From: Phocoena phocoena
Taxonomy: Eukaryota > Chordata > Mammalia > Artiodactyla > Phocoenidae
DNA: 64,000 nucleotides
Reading direction: 5' to 3'
Assembly: GCF_963924675.1 (NCBI RefSeq)
Contig: NC_089222.1
Location: 116,575,316-116,639,315 of the forward strand
The notes under the pieces are model-generated. The model worked only from the letters and a program-made list of their open reading frames with translations, ran no database searches and was not told the DNA's origin. Shown one piece after another: positions 23,041 through 35,284 of the stretch. Within the stretch, counting starts at the first letter, position 1. Every line of letters begins with the position of its first letter. The position numbers were made by a program, and so were the translations under genes.

Positions 23041-23496
23041 CGCCTGTACCTCATTTTATCGCGCTTGGCAGATACTGTGTTTTTTTTTTAAATTGAAGAT
23101 CTGCAGCATCCCTGCATCGAGCAAGTCTATCTGTGCCATTTTTCCACCAGTATTTGCACACTTCACGTCTCTGTGTCACATTTTGGTAATTCTTTCAATG
23201 TTTCAAAGTTTCTCATTATTCTTATATTTGTTATGGTCATCTGTGATGAGTGATTTTTCGATATTACTACTACAAGGAGGCTCAGAAGAGGGTTAGCACG
23301 TTTTAGCAATAAAGTATTTTTTAATTATTTACATTTTTTAGACATATGCTATTGCACGCTTAGACTACAGTATGTAGTATACATAACCTTTACATGCACT
23401 GGGAAACCAAAAAGTCATGTGATCTGCTTTATTGTGATATTTGCTTTAACGCGGTAGTCTGGAACTGAACCCGAAATACCCCCGAGGTATGCCTTG
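23041..23496 (+). mobile_element. Tigger-type DNA transposon, non-autonomous
   Basis: The left end runs 'cgcctgtacctcatttta' and contains 'gagcaagtctatctgtgcca' and 'ctctgtgtcacattttggta'. The right end contains 'gcactgggaaaccaaaaagt' and closes 'cccgaggtatgccttg'. These are the two ends of Tigger1-like pogo-family elements with the transposase removed. TA dinucleotides flank it at 23039-23040 and 23497-23498, the target specificity of this superfamily. The 95-residue frame inside is not transposase. Confidence 0.85.
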
Positions 23497-23559
23497 TAGT
23501 GACTTAATCAAACAGAATTTTTTTCTCATTATAAAAAGAGTCTTAGAGCAAGCAGTTCA

Positions 23560-23965
23560 GATATGTAGAGGAGCTTCACAATGTCATCACAATGTCTTCC
23601 TTTTACTTTGAACCTCTCTCTGCGTAGAGTTTGGTATTTATCTTCACGCTCGTAAGATGGTTGTTCTAGCTCCAAGCATTACATCCATACAGGAGAAAGG
23701 GGAAAGGCCAAGGGAAAAAGGCAGAAAGCATATTCCAGCCAATTTTTGCCCCTTTCAAAAGCTTTGCGAGAAGGCCCACCAGTGATATCTACCTATATCT
23801 TGTTAGCCAAAACTGGATCATGTGACTATGCCTACTTTAAAAATGTTTAGGAAGCTGACCATTGAAGCTGAGTACAATGTCAACCTGGAAATACAAAAAA
23901 ATTTCCTTTGTTAAGGAAGAAAGGACAAATGATATCGATAGACAGCTAGAATCTGCCTCCAATTC
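23560..23965 (+). repeat. old LINE-1 3' UTR fragment
   Basis: Pattern 'gtaagatggttgttctagct', 'ccaagcattacatccataca', 'ggagaaaggggaaaggcc' and 'ttggaaactggatcatgtga'-like text (here 'aaaactggatcatgtgacta') fits the 3' UTR of old L1M elements. No coding region. Confidence 0.55.
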
Positions 23966-24775
23966 CTTATTAAGGGAATGTTCATCTTGTTTAAAAATAG
24001 CTAACTTCCCCCTTTGTTATAGAAATCTTTGATATTCCTACACATACAGAACTTACATCTTTCTCTTTCAGATCCAAAGTCAAATATTTTCCCCAGGATT
24101 CCCTAATATATTACTTCTTCCCTTTCTCTATTTCTGCAGGCAAGGACACCCCCATACCTGAAATAAGACTGTTCAAAAATAACCTTGATTTCAAGATGGG
24201 GAGTAGGGATAATTTTCTGAAAGGTGGAATGAAGAAAGGGGCTCCCCTTTATGTGTTCTCTATTTGGGTCCATATACTAAGCTTGAAAGAGAGAGGGATT
24301 CATATCCTGGCCAATCACATGGTTGAGTCATCTTCAGAAGTATTACCGATAGACTTCTCATTAGGAAGCAAAGTAGTTCTGCTACGAGTGACGGGATGCA
24401 CAAGTCTCCATCCCAATTATACAAATGCAACCTCATACAGAACTATGGTGGTCAAGGGTATGGATTAACCGTAGCAGACTTCTCAACCAATTCAGTCAAA
24501 CATGGATAGCCGTAAATTTATGAGCCTCGTGATTTGCCCTGGCATGAAACTGGAGTTGAGCCTACTATATGGAACATGTTTCTAGGGCATACTCAGGCTC
24601 AATATAAACTCATATATAATGTGATAATTATAATCTCTGTAACAGAGATCCCTCTCTCTGTAAATATTTTTGTGAAAGGTGGAGATTTTCAGGATTTATT
24701 AGCAATAATATGCCAACCTATCCTCATCAGGATGTTGAAAACACTTTATAGAGAGGGAACCCATGATAAATAGAA
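23966..24775. other. unique or unassigned DNA
   Basis: The 90-residue frame at 24196-24468 and the 79-residue frame at 24534-24773 show no domain, no Kozak or splice support and no coding-like composition. Function unknown. Confidence 0.45.
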
Positions 24776-24802
24776 AATTATATATATATATATAATATAT
24801 AA
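24776..24802. repeat. (TA)n microsatellite
   Basis: Interrupted TA run before the MIR. Confidence 0.9.
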
Positions 24803-24809
24803 GGAAGAT

Positions 24810-25030
24810 GGTTGAGGGTAGTCTTTGAAGTCATTCAGAGCTGAGTTTAACTTCAGCCTTGGCTACTTCAGTCTGTTCAAACTCTTGATATTACAGCTTC
24901 CCATTTTTGGAATGACATAATAACACTTGCCTCATGTGATGGCTATGAAGCTTAAATAATATAATAAACACAAATGCTTAAAGCGATGCTGGAATAGGTT
25001 GTGTGCTCAGTAAGTAGCTGCCACTGTTAA
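24810..25030 (+). repeat. MIR SINE, plus orientation
   Basis: Contains 'tgacataataacacttgcct', 'catgtgatggctatgaagc' and 'gtgtgctcagtaagtagctg', colinear with the MIR core and 3' end. Confidence 0.7.
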
Positions 25031-26060
25031 TAAACTAAACTAGAAGGGAATGAAAAATTCTACATCTTCTAGGATTTGTCTATATTTAGAAGAAACCGGA
25101 GTTTGGGAAATACCCTTATGTGTTTCTGTAATACACACTGACATTAAATATCATTTTCCACATCATTCCCTTCAAATGTAATGTAATGCTTTTTAAAATA
25201 TTCTGAATAAAGTCAGGTGAGTAACTGAAAAGCATTATTATCAGTAGATCCTTCTATCAAAGAAAAAAGGTAACCTCTTTAAAGGTTTCCTTAAAGGTTA
25301 TAAACAGTCAAGAAGCAGAAGAAAAAAAAACTAACGGTAATCTTGGGAAATAAAAAAAGAAGATGGTTACCAAAGAGAGTTATCAGAGGAAATATATGAA
25401 CACTAAAGGGTAGTAAATAATAGGAAACATATCTTTCTCATGATAAAAACTATACTTAGGACAAAATGATCCAAGTCTGAGCAATCTAAGTGGAAAGCAT
25501 GCTTGCAGCATCTTATCGTTGTGCAAATCAAGAGGAAGAGGATCACGTGAACAGTGATAAGCATCACCAGAGCATTTGAGTGTTTATGTTTCATTTTATG
25601 CTATAAACCAAACAACCATAATATGCTTTCAGCATCTACTTGTATTTGCTATCATAGGACTAGAATAATATGAAATACCCAATACGAAACAACATAATAG
25701 GTACCCGTAATTCACAGTAAGAAAAATGCTTGCACAAATGAAACTCATTCCTTATTACATCTCAAGATGAAAGTGTCTTTCAATTTTAAAGCACCCTTTC
25801 TAGCTAAAAGGGATCATTCGGTATTTAAACAGCATCAACTTTCATCTTAAATAAACTGCAAGTGCTAAAGTCTATTATCTGAACCTAGACAGTTTCATGT
25901 TTTTGAAGAATTACTCATTAGAAGTTGGCTTTTTGTCTCTTTCCAGATACTCTGAACCTAAAGGAAAGCTATGTAACTTACTCCTTAAGTTGGAATTGAT
26001 GATTTTCATAATATGCTCTACTTCCTATATAATTAGGCATATAAATATGTATTTATTGTG
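25031..26060. other. unique AT-rich DNA
   Basis: No repeat, RNA gene or exon recognised. Confidence 0.5.
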
Positions 26061-26064
26061 ACTT

Positions 26065-26560
26065 CTATAAAGATAAATGAGAACATGTCCTTACCATACA
26101 GAAGCTTATACTCTAGTTAAAGTGAGTGAGTCAGAATAATAAGTTAGTATTGGCATAAGTATATTTTAATGGAAGACTAAAACAGCCACTACTAGAATGG
26201 AGGAGAGAACAAATTTCCTGGCTATTCATGGGATGAGACGGTAAAAACAGAGTGAAGAATTTCAGGTTACTGTATAGTTTAGTACCTGGGAGAATGGGAG
26301 ACCAAGTAAGAAACAAATTAGTATAGAGAATAACTTGTCCCCTTTTTGGAGTGGGGGGAAAAGGAAGAAAATTTCCAGAGCTATGGTCATGCAAAATCTC
26401 AAGTAAGGAGCGTCTTAGGTAGACACGGCAGATATCTATGAGTAGAGGGAAGAGTGTGGTTATGTGTAACCAGTTTCTAGGGGAGATGGGCTTTTATACT
26501 CTCTCACTTGAAGTGTTTTGACCTAAGGTTCAGGTTATCTTATAGCTACAGACAAGAAAC
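26065..26560 (+). repeat. ancient LINE-like repeat, weak match
   Basis: Text such as 'ccttaccatacagaagctta', 'tactctagttaaagtgag' and 'acctaaggttcaggttatct' fits the same decayed family seen at 17945 and 19942. Weak. Confidence 0.35.
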
Positions 26561-26679
26561 TCTTTGTGTCACAAATAATGACATCGGTTGTTCAGAACAT
26601 TGAAAAAATAAACTACAAAGGATATTTTATAAAATAACATCCTAAGATATTTCAGGTGACATGATTGTTTCCTTTGTGG

Positions 26680-26960
26680 AAAAGTACATTTTAAACTTTT
26701 GTGTATTTTAAAAATTTTAGATATAATTTATATACAATTTGACTTAATCTAGTTTTTTAATCTATTCAAATTTTATCTTTAATAATTTTATTCTCTAACT
26801 AGATTATACGAAAGAATTACTTTTGTTTAATGATATTATATCCTACAACCTTGATAAATTCACTTATTAATTCAGTTGGATTTTTTGGTAGGTCACACTG
26901 AGATTTCTTTATTCACAATCATGTCCTATATGAATAAAGATAGTTATACTTTATCAAATG
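26680..26960 (-). repeat. old LINE-1 ORF2 fragment, antisense
   Basis: Plus-strand text 'atcctacaaccttgataaat', 'cacttattaattcagttgga' and 'aaagatagttatacttt' is the reverse complement of the L1 ORF2 region. Diverged and stop-riddled. Confidence 0.6.
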
Positions 26961-27106
26961 TTCAGTTCAATGAGTTTTGCTAATTATACACATGTAGCCA
27001 TCAAGCAAGATAAGATAGAGAACTCTTTATTCTAGAGAATTCCATCGCAACGTTCCAGTCAACCCTATCTCCCCTGAGGCATTAATTGTTCATATTTCTA
27101 TCACTG

Positions 27107-27138
<32 letters not shown>

Positions 27139-27412
27139 CAGTACGCGGGCCTCTCACTGCTGTGGCCTCTCCCGTTGCAGAGCACAGGCTCCGGACACAC
27201 AGGCTCAGCGGCCATGGCTCACGGGCCCAGCCGCTCCGCGGCATGTGGGATCTTCCCGGACCGGGGCACGAACCCGTGTTTGCTGCATCGGCAGGCAGAC
27301 TCTCAACCACTGCGCCACCAGGAAAGCCCCTGCATATTTTTTGTCCTGTTCTTTAACTCACATAAATAACATGGTATAGCATGTTCTCTTTGATTCTGCT
27401 ATTTTTGTTTAG
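26961..27412 (-). repeat. older LINE-1 3' UTR, antisense, left part
   Basis: Plus strand shows 'aaatgttcagttcaatgagt' onward to 'agcattatgttttt', the reversed 3' UTR of an old L1. It is split first by a SINE (27110-27329) and then by a younger L1 at 27413. The same element resumes at 28811. Confidence 0.7.
27110..27329 (-). mobile_element. CHR-type SINE, short form
   Basis: Minus-strand copy with a pure T tail of about 29 nt, inserted in the old L1. The duplication is weak ('ctgcaWatttttt' at about 27104 and 27330). Copy is close to consensus. Confidence 0.93.
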
Positions 27413-27894
27413 CATTATGTTTTTTAAAATTTTTATTGGAGTATAGTTGCTTTACAATGTTGTGTGAGTTTCTACTATACAGCAAAATGAATCAGCTATA
27501 TGTATACATATATCCCCTTATTTTTGGATTTCTTTCCCACTTAGGTCACTGCAGAGTACTGAGTAGAGTTCCCTGAGCTATTCAGTAGGTTCTCATTAGT
27601 TATCTATTTTATACATAGTATCAATAGTATATGTATGTCAATCCCCATCTCTCAATTCATCGCACCCTGCCCTTCTCCCTTGGTATCCATACCTTTGTTC
27701 TCTACATCTGGGTCTCTATTTCTGCTTTGCAAATAAGATCCTCTGTAGCATATTTTTAGATTCCACGTATATGCGTTAATATAGATATTGTTTTTCTCAT
27801 TCTGACTTACTTCACTCTGTATGACAGTCTCTAGGCCCATCCATGTCTCTACAAATGACCCAATTTTGTTCCTTTTTATGGCTGAGTAATATTC

Positions 27895-27947
<53 letters not shown>

Positions 27948-28810
27948 ATCTTCTTTATCCATTCCTCTGTTGATGGACATTTAGGTTGTTTCCATGTCCT
28001 GGCTATTGTAAATAGTGCTGCAATGAACATTGGGGTACCTGTGTCCTCTTGAATTACGGTTTTCTCAGGGTATATGCTTAGTAGTGGGATTGCTGGGTCA
28101 TATGGTAGTTCTACTTTTAGTTTTTTAAGGAACCTCCATACTCTTCTCCATAGTGGCCTTATCAGTTTACATTCCCACCAACAGTGCAAGAGGGTTCCCT
28201 TTTCTCCACACCCTCTCCAGCATTTATTGTTTGTAGGTTTTTTGATGATGGCCATTCTGACCCGTGTGAGGTGATAGCTCACTGTAGTTTTGATTTGCAT
28301 TTCTCTAATAATTAGTGATGTTGAGCATCCTTCATGTGTTTGTTGGTCATGTGTATGTCTTCTTTGGAGAAATGTCTATTTAGACCTTCCGTCCATTTTT
28401 TGATTGGGCTGTTTGTTTTTGTTCTGATATTAAGCTGTAGGAGCTGTTTTAATGGGAAAACTGGACAGCTACATGTAAAAGAATGAAATTAGAACACTCT
28501 CTAACAGCATACAGAAAAATAAACTTAAAATGGATTAAAGACCTAAATGTAAGGCCAGACACTATAAAACTCTTAGAGGAAAACATAGGCAGAACACTCT
28601 TTGACATAAATCACAGCAATCTTTTTTGACCCACCTCCTAGAGTAATGAAAATAAAAACAAAAATAAACAAATGGGACCTAATGAAAAAAGTTTTTGCAC
28701 AGCAAAGGAAACTATAAAGAAGACGAAAAGACAGTCCTCAGAATGGGAGAAAATATTTGCAAAGGAGGCAACTGACAAAGGAGTAATCTCCCAAATAACA
28801 TTATGTTTTT
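27413..28810 (-). mobile_element. LINE-1 with twin-priming inversion
   Basis: The 12-bp duplication 'cattatgttttt' at 27413-27424 and 28799-28810 bounds one insertion. From about 27425 to 28447 it is antisense L1: 3' UTR and the ORF2 C-terminal region, whose minus-strand frames include MEYYSAIKRNKIGSFVETWM. From about 28450 to 28798 the orientation flips to sense, giving the ORF2 segment that normally lies just upstream ('aagacctaaatgtaaggcca', 'gaaaatatttgcaaaggagg'). The two parts meet at neighbouring points of the L1 sequence, as expected for twin priming. Not autonomous. Confidence 0.92.
27898..27945. repeat. (TA)n microsatellite inside L1
   Basis: About 46 bp of alternating TA expanded at a point where related L1 copies read 'ttccattgtatatat' (compare 36437). 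Confidence 0.95.
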
Positions 28811-31140
28811 GAGATTAATCTATGATGCTGTCATACTCCAGGAGTTAATTTCTTTTGTATTCTTCAGCAGTATTCCATGATATGGGGACACCACAATTTG
28901 TTCATCCATTCTCCTATTGATGGATATTTGGGCTGTTTCCAGTTCAGGGCTACCATGACTAAAGTTACTATAACCAGTGCTTATAAATCTTTCTGTGGAC
29001 ATATACTTCCAATGCCCCTTGGTAAATATCTAGGAGTAGACTTGCTTAGTCATAGGGTAGATATATATCTGATTTATAAAATATTATAAAGAGTCCTCCA
29101 AAGTGCTTACATCATTTTACTTTTCCTATCAGCAACCTATGAGCATTCTAGTTGCTCTACACTCTCCCCAACATTTTATTGTCAGTGGATGAAAAACAGT
29201 ATGTCATTGTGGCTTTAATTTGCATTGTCCTCATGATCAATGATATTGAGCAATTGTTCGTATGTTTGTTGGCCTTTCCTGTATCTTATTTTGCGAAATG
29301 CCTATTCCACTTTTTTATCCATTGCCCCTCCTCCCCCCCAACCCCTGCTCCAAACTGGGCTTTTTAACTTTTCCTTAGTTTTTTAAAAAAATGATTTATA
29401 GGAGTTCTTTGTTTTTTGAATACGAGTCCTTTTTTCAGATGGATATATTGCTAATATTTTCCTTCAATGTGTGGTTTACATATTCATTTTCTTAATGTTG
29501 TCTTTAGATGAGCATAAATTTAAGCTTTTTTTTATAAACTCCTATTATTTTTGTTTTCTTTTACGGCTAGAAATTTTTGAATCCTACTAAGAAACCTTTG
29601 CCTATCTCAAGGTTATGTATTTATATATTTCCACATTTTCTTCTAGAAGCTTTATAGTGCTAGTCTTTAAATTTAGCTCCATGAGCAACTGAAAGCTTTT
29701 TTTGTGTGCAAAGGGTGAGGTAGGGTCAAGGTTCTCATCTCTATAGGGATATCTACTTTACCTAGCACAATTTGTTAAAAAGACTCTCCTTTCTCTCACT
29801 GAACTGAAGTGGTACCTTGGTCAAAATTAATTAACCAGATATGTGTAGGTCTATTTCTGAGCTCTCCATCTGTTGCCTTGATCTATTTCTTGTTCTTACT
29901 GCTGTAGATTTATTACAATCTTGAAATCAGGTAGTGTAAGTCTTCCAAATGTTACTTTTTTCAAAACTGTTCTTCACGTAAATTTTAGAACAGGTTATTA
30001 ATTTATTCAAAAACTTTTACTGGGATTTTGATTGGTGTTCTGTTGAATTTATGGATACATTTATGGAGAATGTACACTCAACACTACTGACTCTTCCAAT
30101 CCATGACCATTTATTTAAGTCTCTATTTTCTTAATATTTCTCTGCCACTTCTGTTCAATTTTTTCTTAAGGATTTTATACTTTCAATATTATAGTAAATT
30201 AAAAGTAGAATATAACCATGAAACCATATGACTTCTAATATAATAATCAAGTTGAGATACACTCTGTATAATTTAATTGCTGGCAATTTATTGAGACACC
30301 TTATGGCTAAGAATATAGTCTATCTTGGTGGGTGTTTCCTGTGATCTTAAGGAAAAAAATGTGCAGTCTATGTTGTACAGTGGGATGCTGTATAAATGCC
30401 AATAAGGTCAAGCGTTTTTATTTTTTGGTCTACTTGTTCTATTACAAGAGATATGTGTTCAAATCCGAACCATGTGGATGTGTCTATTCCTTGCTTTATT
30501 TCTATCAACTTTTGCTTAATGTATTTAAAATTCTGTTATCAGGTACAAATATACTTAGAATTTGATTTGATCCTTTTACTATTATGAAATGCACTCATCT
30601 CTGGTAATAGACACTCTGCTTGAAATATATCTTATTTGAAATTGATATAGCTATAACAGTTTTCTTATACTCATTTTTGCATGATATAGCTTTTTCACTC
30701 TTCCTTTAAACCTCTTTATATATTTATAGTTAAATTTTTTTACTTATACATAGCACACAGCTGAGTCTTGTTTATCCAATCCGGCATTTGTCTGCCAATT
30801 GGCATGTTTATTCTATTTTCATTTAGTGTAATTATTGATATGATTATATTTCAGTCTATCTTCATTCTTTGCTTCTCTGTTTCTCCTTTCCTGTTACCTT
30901 TTGGATTAATTGAGTATTTTGTGGTTTTCTATTTTATCTCCTCCATTTACATTTTACCTATAATCTTTTGTATTATCTTTTACGTGCTCTCCCAGAGAAC
31001 ACAAAATTTATCTTTAATTTATCATAATACACCTTTAAAAACTATTAGAATACATTATAAACAACAGTACGTTCCCATTTATCCTGCTCCTTCCTTTTGT
31101 CTTCTTAAAGTCTTATATTTTACTTCTCCATATGCTACAA
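28811..31140 (-). repeat. older LINE-1, antisense, right part
   Basis: Continuation of the old L1 interrupted at 27412. Plus-strand landmarks in reversed L1 order include 'ctgttgatggatatttggg'-type text (here 'tattgatggatatttgggct'), 'taatttgcattgtcctcatg', 'tggtctatttctgagc'-like text and 'tagtgtaattattgatatga'. The plus-strand 177-residue frame at 30768-31301 is antisense to ORF2 and not a gene. The right end is approximate and may reach 31290. Confidence 0.75.
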
Positions 31141-31299
31141 AACAGCACTTTGTATCCCAAGCAAGGACATATCCTTCTCCTGTCAGGACGCTCGTAACGT
31201 CAGGGGCAAATCAATCTAATCTAGAGTTGTACTCCACCTGTGCTTTAGTTAGATTCCATTCACCACCAAATATTAATACTAAAAACCAGATGAACCTCT

Positions 31300-31575
31300 G
31301 AATGATACTTTCTTCACACAAAATCCTTAAGGTCACTAAAAAAATTGCAGTTTACAAATTCACCTAAACATTACCTAATGATCGTAGATAGAACCCCACA
31401 GTACACATTTTCTTACGTTGATGGGTCAGCCACCCTTCTTAGGAATTTCTGTTTAACTTTTTTATGTACCCAATCATTTTAGATTGCTACGTAAGTACTC
31501 TAGGTGAAGTAAGATAACCCCAATGACAATAGGCAATTTTATTATATGTAATTTCAAGGAGTAAGTGAATATTTT
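31300..31575. other. unique DNA
   Basis: Short interval between the L1 and a MIR, nothing recognised. Confidence 0.4.
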
Positions 31576-31579
31576 TAGA

Positions 31580-31900
31580 GTGTTAGCAGAATATAACAGT
31601 TGAGAGTATTGGTTTAACAATCAGCCCAGCCAGTTCCTATCCTGACACTTACAACTTGACCTCAGCCAACTTCCTGAACATCTTCTACCCCCAGTTTCCC
31701 CAGCCAAAAGGAGCAATTTTAGAATCTATTCCACCGCATTGATTTGATAATTAAATCACATAATAACAAACATTATTGAACTCTTAGCTCTTATCAGCAC
31801 TAAAACTTGCATATAATTTACTTGTGTTAACTCATTTAATCTTCACTATTATTAATTGATAGTGAATATAATGCACCTAGTACATTGTCTGTTACATTTT
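31580..31900 (+). repeat. MIR and a second MIR-like fragment
   Basis: The first part ('gagagtattggtttaacaat', 'cttacaacttgacctcagcc', 'acccccagtttccccagcc') is a plus-strand MIR. The second part (31770-31890: 'gttaactcatttaatcttca') resembles a reversed MIR or related 3' end. Boundaries approximate. Confidence 0.65.
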
Positions 31901-33600
31901 TAAAACTCAGAAGTTGCATCAGTTATAATCTCAATACTCCAAAGTATGATGGTTTACTTAAGTAAGTCAGAAACCGTGTTACGTTCTCAGCCAGAGAGTA
32001 GTTAAATATCATAACGACACCGGCAAACGCGCACTCGTTTATGCACGCGCACGCACACGCACGCACACACCCCACAGAAATCAGTACGACGCTTTCAAAT
32101 GTCTAACAAAATATCTCATTTGATCCTAACAGTCCTGTGAAGCAGGAAGGTTGCATTTATAAAACATTTTAAAATTGAATAAATTGAAGTATATCATAGT
32201 TTAGTGATCTACTAAAAATCCCATGAGAACTTCACGGCAGATAACAGACATGTAAACAAACATCTCAGTTGAAGGCTCTTTTTTCTCTTAATTACACCCA
32301 GCAGTTTTCCCTATATGAAGAAAATGATTTTCCTTCGTAATTTTTCCTTCTATTTCTCAAAGCCTCTCTAAAAATGTCACTTTACTAGAATGCGTGACAG
32401 TGATTGGTGCCACCAAAAATTCATCACCTTCAGAAGATTTTTTTCACTTGATATTAGAATGGAAATTAGTATTTAATATTTACTCATTTTATATATAACT
32501 TCCCACAAACAAAGTTGTAATAAATTATTGTACCAGCATAATAAGTAACTGAGGGCTCTTAAGTAACCATAAACAGTAATGACTATGTTCACTATTAGCA
32601 TTTTAGTAATAATTTATAAAACATGATGAAGTTCTAATCAATCAAAAGTACACTATCAAAAGATATTTGTTTTGGTAAGGACTTACTCTAGCAGAAGTTG
32701 AAGTTATTGTTTCAAACCCCATAAAAGCATCCCCCAAATGTTCTTTATTTAGTAATAGGTTGTATGAATGTATCCAGAATTTTGACACAGTCTTCTTACT
32801 AAGAACAGAAAAAGAAACAGCTGGAATTCAAAACATTTCAAGACATAACATATATGAACTCCTCAGTTTTTGTCAAGTATCTAATGGTTGTCTATTTAAA
32901 AATTAGTTATCTTGTAAAAAGAAGCTTCTGAATTTTTGATAATCATATGCCTTGAATTGAGAATACGCTATTCATTATGATTTAAAATGCTTCGTCTATG
33001 TTGAGTTTTAAAACAACTAGAGAAGCAGATGTCAGACATCCAATGTTGCTATTCTCAATCAGAGATCATTTTTAGTTTAACTGTTCCTCCTCTCTGACTG
33101 TAATAAATTTGCTTTCACATGCATTTCTGGTCACAAGAACCGCAACCCGTAAAAAATGTGAAGCAAGCTGAGATTTGCAAATGTCCCAGACGCTGTTGTT
33201 AGTCTCCGTCTAGCCTAAAAGCAAGAATGTAGGTGTTAATTAGGAGTGTGTTTAAAGAGTTCTCTAAGTTTGAATTCAAAACAAAACAAAACAAAAAGTT
33301 TCTCAGAAGCGCTCTTAATGAAATCATTGAATAGATACAATGTCGTACTTTTGTAGAAGAGGTTAAAAAAAGGCGGTAGTGACTCGAAGGCTATTCTCTT
33401 TGCCGTTTATTTCCCTGTTTGATAAATACATCTTCCAAGTGAAAAGGAAGTATACTCTTCTGCCTTAATTTTTATTTAGGTAAAGAACAAGGGTCCAGTA
33501 AGTATGAGAAATATTAGGTAATGGAGCAGGTGTGGCCAAATATGCAATTTAGTTCATTAAATTCTGCTTGCAGACGCAAGGCGACTTTCTACAGACTTAC
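31901..33600. other. unique AT-rich DNA
   Basis: No repeat recognised apart from a CACG/CA-rich microsatellite at 32036-32070 and an (AAAAC)n patch at 33278-33297. An ATTTGCAAAT octamer-like site occurs near 33174, but such sites are common by chance. Confidence 0.5.
32036..32070. repeat. CA/CG-rich microsatellite
   Basis: Degenerate run of 'cgcgcacgcacacgcacgca' type with unusually many CpG for this region. Confidence 0.9.
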
Positions 33601-33624
33601 CAGAACTATTCTCCAACCCACAGA
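33601..33624 (-). other. microexon-like segment, weak
   Basis: On the minus strand, 24 nt lie between 'ccccattttttcag' and 'gtaagtctg', a strong acceptor and donor pair. It would add eight in-frame codons (SVGWRIVL). Same strand as the candidate exon at 8026. Short segments like this arise by chance often, so this is only a pointer. Confidence 0.15.
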
Positions 33625-33759
33625 CTGAAAAAATGGGGTATACACATGTAAACGTTGTTCCTTTAATTCTTTCAAGCTCCTCATTTCTTATTAAAAGTGT
33701 ATTTACTAACGCATGCTTAGCACCTACAATAACACTCTTGTAACTATACAAAATCACAC

Positions 33760-34400
33760 CAAAGCATAAAACATGACTTAAGATTATTCCTCTCTCATCC
33801 TCTTCAAGGGAATTTAGTTACTGAGATGACTAGAAAGATCACATCAGGACAGTCCCGCCTGTAATATCTGCATGTAACAGGGATCCAAAGCAGTATTTTA
33901 TAATACTCTTCCCCTGCGTTTTCCATTTTAACCTTGTTTGTATTTATGTGCATTTATATAAATCCAAGCGTAATACACAAGGTCCAACAAATAAGCACAT
34001 TGCTGACAGTGACTGTTAGAATTGTATTTCAAGAGAAGAAACAGCATACTTTTGAATTAAAATATCGTTTAATATTTACCAATTACCAAGTCGTTCTACA
34101 CCTTGCTTCTGCAGCCTCTTGTCAAAAGCCGCATGTGCCTTGCTATTTTCAGAGTAAATTTGTGACAATGGAGTAATCTAATTGTTAGTTATTTGGTTAT
34201 AGCCATCTGTGGCAGGCCAATTAGAGAGCAGCCTGGAATTGGTTGAAGCACTTGTGAGGCACAGTTTATTTATAACTTGATATTTATGGGGAACTCAGTA
34301 GTAAAACTCGGTCTCACAAAGGACCAAAGTTGCTGTTTCTGCAATCCACAGTATATCGCACATAAAGGCCACTTCACCAATCATTCATGAACTCAAGAGA
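33760..34400. other. unique DNA
   Basis: No repeat or exon recognised. The 80-residue frame at 33934-34176 has no domain. Confidence 0.5.
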
Positions 34401-34401
34401 A

Positions 34402-34632
34402 AGACCCAAGTTTTTTTTTTTTTTTTGCGGTACGTGGGCCTCTCACCGCTGCGGCCTCTCCCGTTGCAGAGCACAGGCTCCAGACGCGCAGGCTCAGCGG
34501 CCATGGCTCACGGGCTCAGCCGCTCCGCGGCACACGGGATCTTCCCGGACCGGGGCACGATCCCACGCCCCCTGCATCGGCAGGTGGACTCCCAACCACT
34601 GCGCCACCAGGGAAGCCCAGACCCAAGTTTTT
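34402..34632 (-). mobile_element. CHR-type SINE, short form
   Basis: Minus-strand copy with the 14-bp duplication 'agacccaagttttt' at 34402-34415 and 34619-34632. The B-box region has a change: 'gcacgatcccacgccccctg' replaces the usual 'gcacgaacccgtgtcccctg'. Confidence 0.95.
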
Positions 34633-34639
34633 AAAACAA

Positions 34640-35280
34640 TTTTTTTCATTTTAGTAAGGCAATAGTCGCAAGTAGTACACTGAAAAAACAGCTCAACTCA
34701 TTTTCATCCAAATTTGGAGAGCGGATTAAATACCAGACTAAAGGATCTTATGAGCACCTCTACATAACTATTCCAAGTATAAGAAAAAGTGTTTTCAAAT
34801 TGTTTTATCAAGAATTTAATCTAATCTGTAGCTAAGATCCTACCCCTCAATAAACTGAAAGAACACATCAGACTGAGACCAAGTCAGGAGAGGAAGCAGA
34901 GTAACAGAGGAATACCAGTACCAACAAAGAGCTGTGTGCTTGATGATAGTAATCGCCACTTTCTCAGTCTGCAGGGATCGTTTTCTCTCAAGATGGGAGC
35001 TCAGCTGTATCTAAATGCGCAGACGCTGGCCAGGCTATAAATACAGCTTAAGAAATGAGTACGTATTTGTAAGACTATTCCTTCTTAACTTGAGAAGCAA
35101 AATTAGCCTATAGGTATTGAGATGCTTCCATTTACTAGGTTGGCAAATATAGTATATCCATATAAGCTCCATATAACTGTTGCCAATGAGATGTTACAAA
35201 TTTTAAAAAGATTCTTTGAACACTTTGTGTTTGATTATTAATATGGTATTTTTGATGAAGTATGGCTATGACATGCTAAA
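34640..35280. other. unique DNA
   Basis: No repeat or exon recognised. A TATAAATA string lies near 35036 without supporting promoter features. Confidence 0.5.
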
Positions 35281-35284
35281 ATTA

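Noticed and set aside
24196..24468. 90-residue plus-strand frame
   Set aside because: No domain, no upstream promoter or splice signals, and no coding-like neighbours.
30768..31301. 177-residue plus-strand open frame, the longest in the window
   Set aside because: Lies on the strand opposite an old L1 ORF2. The hydrophobic composition comes from the T-rich antisense sequence.
33130..33250. Possible minus-strand exon after 'cttgcttttag'
   Set aside because: One frame is open for about 27 codons but ends in a stop, and no donor site is well placed.
35030..35050. TATAAATA string as a promoter
   Set aside because: Common by chance in AT-rich DNA. No GC-rich initiator region or downstream open exon.
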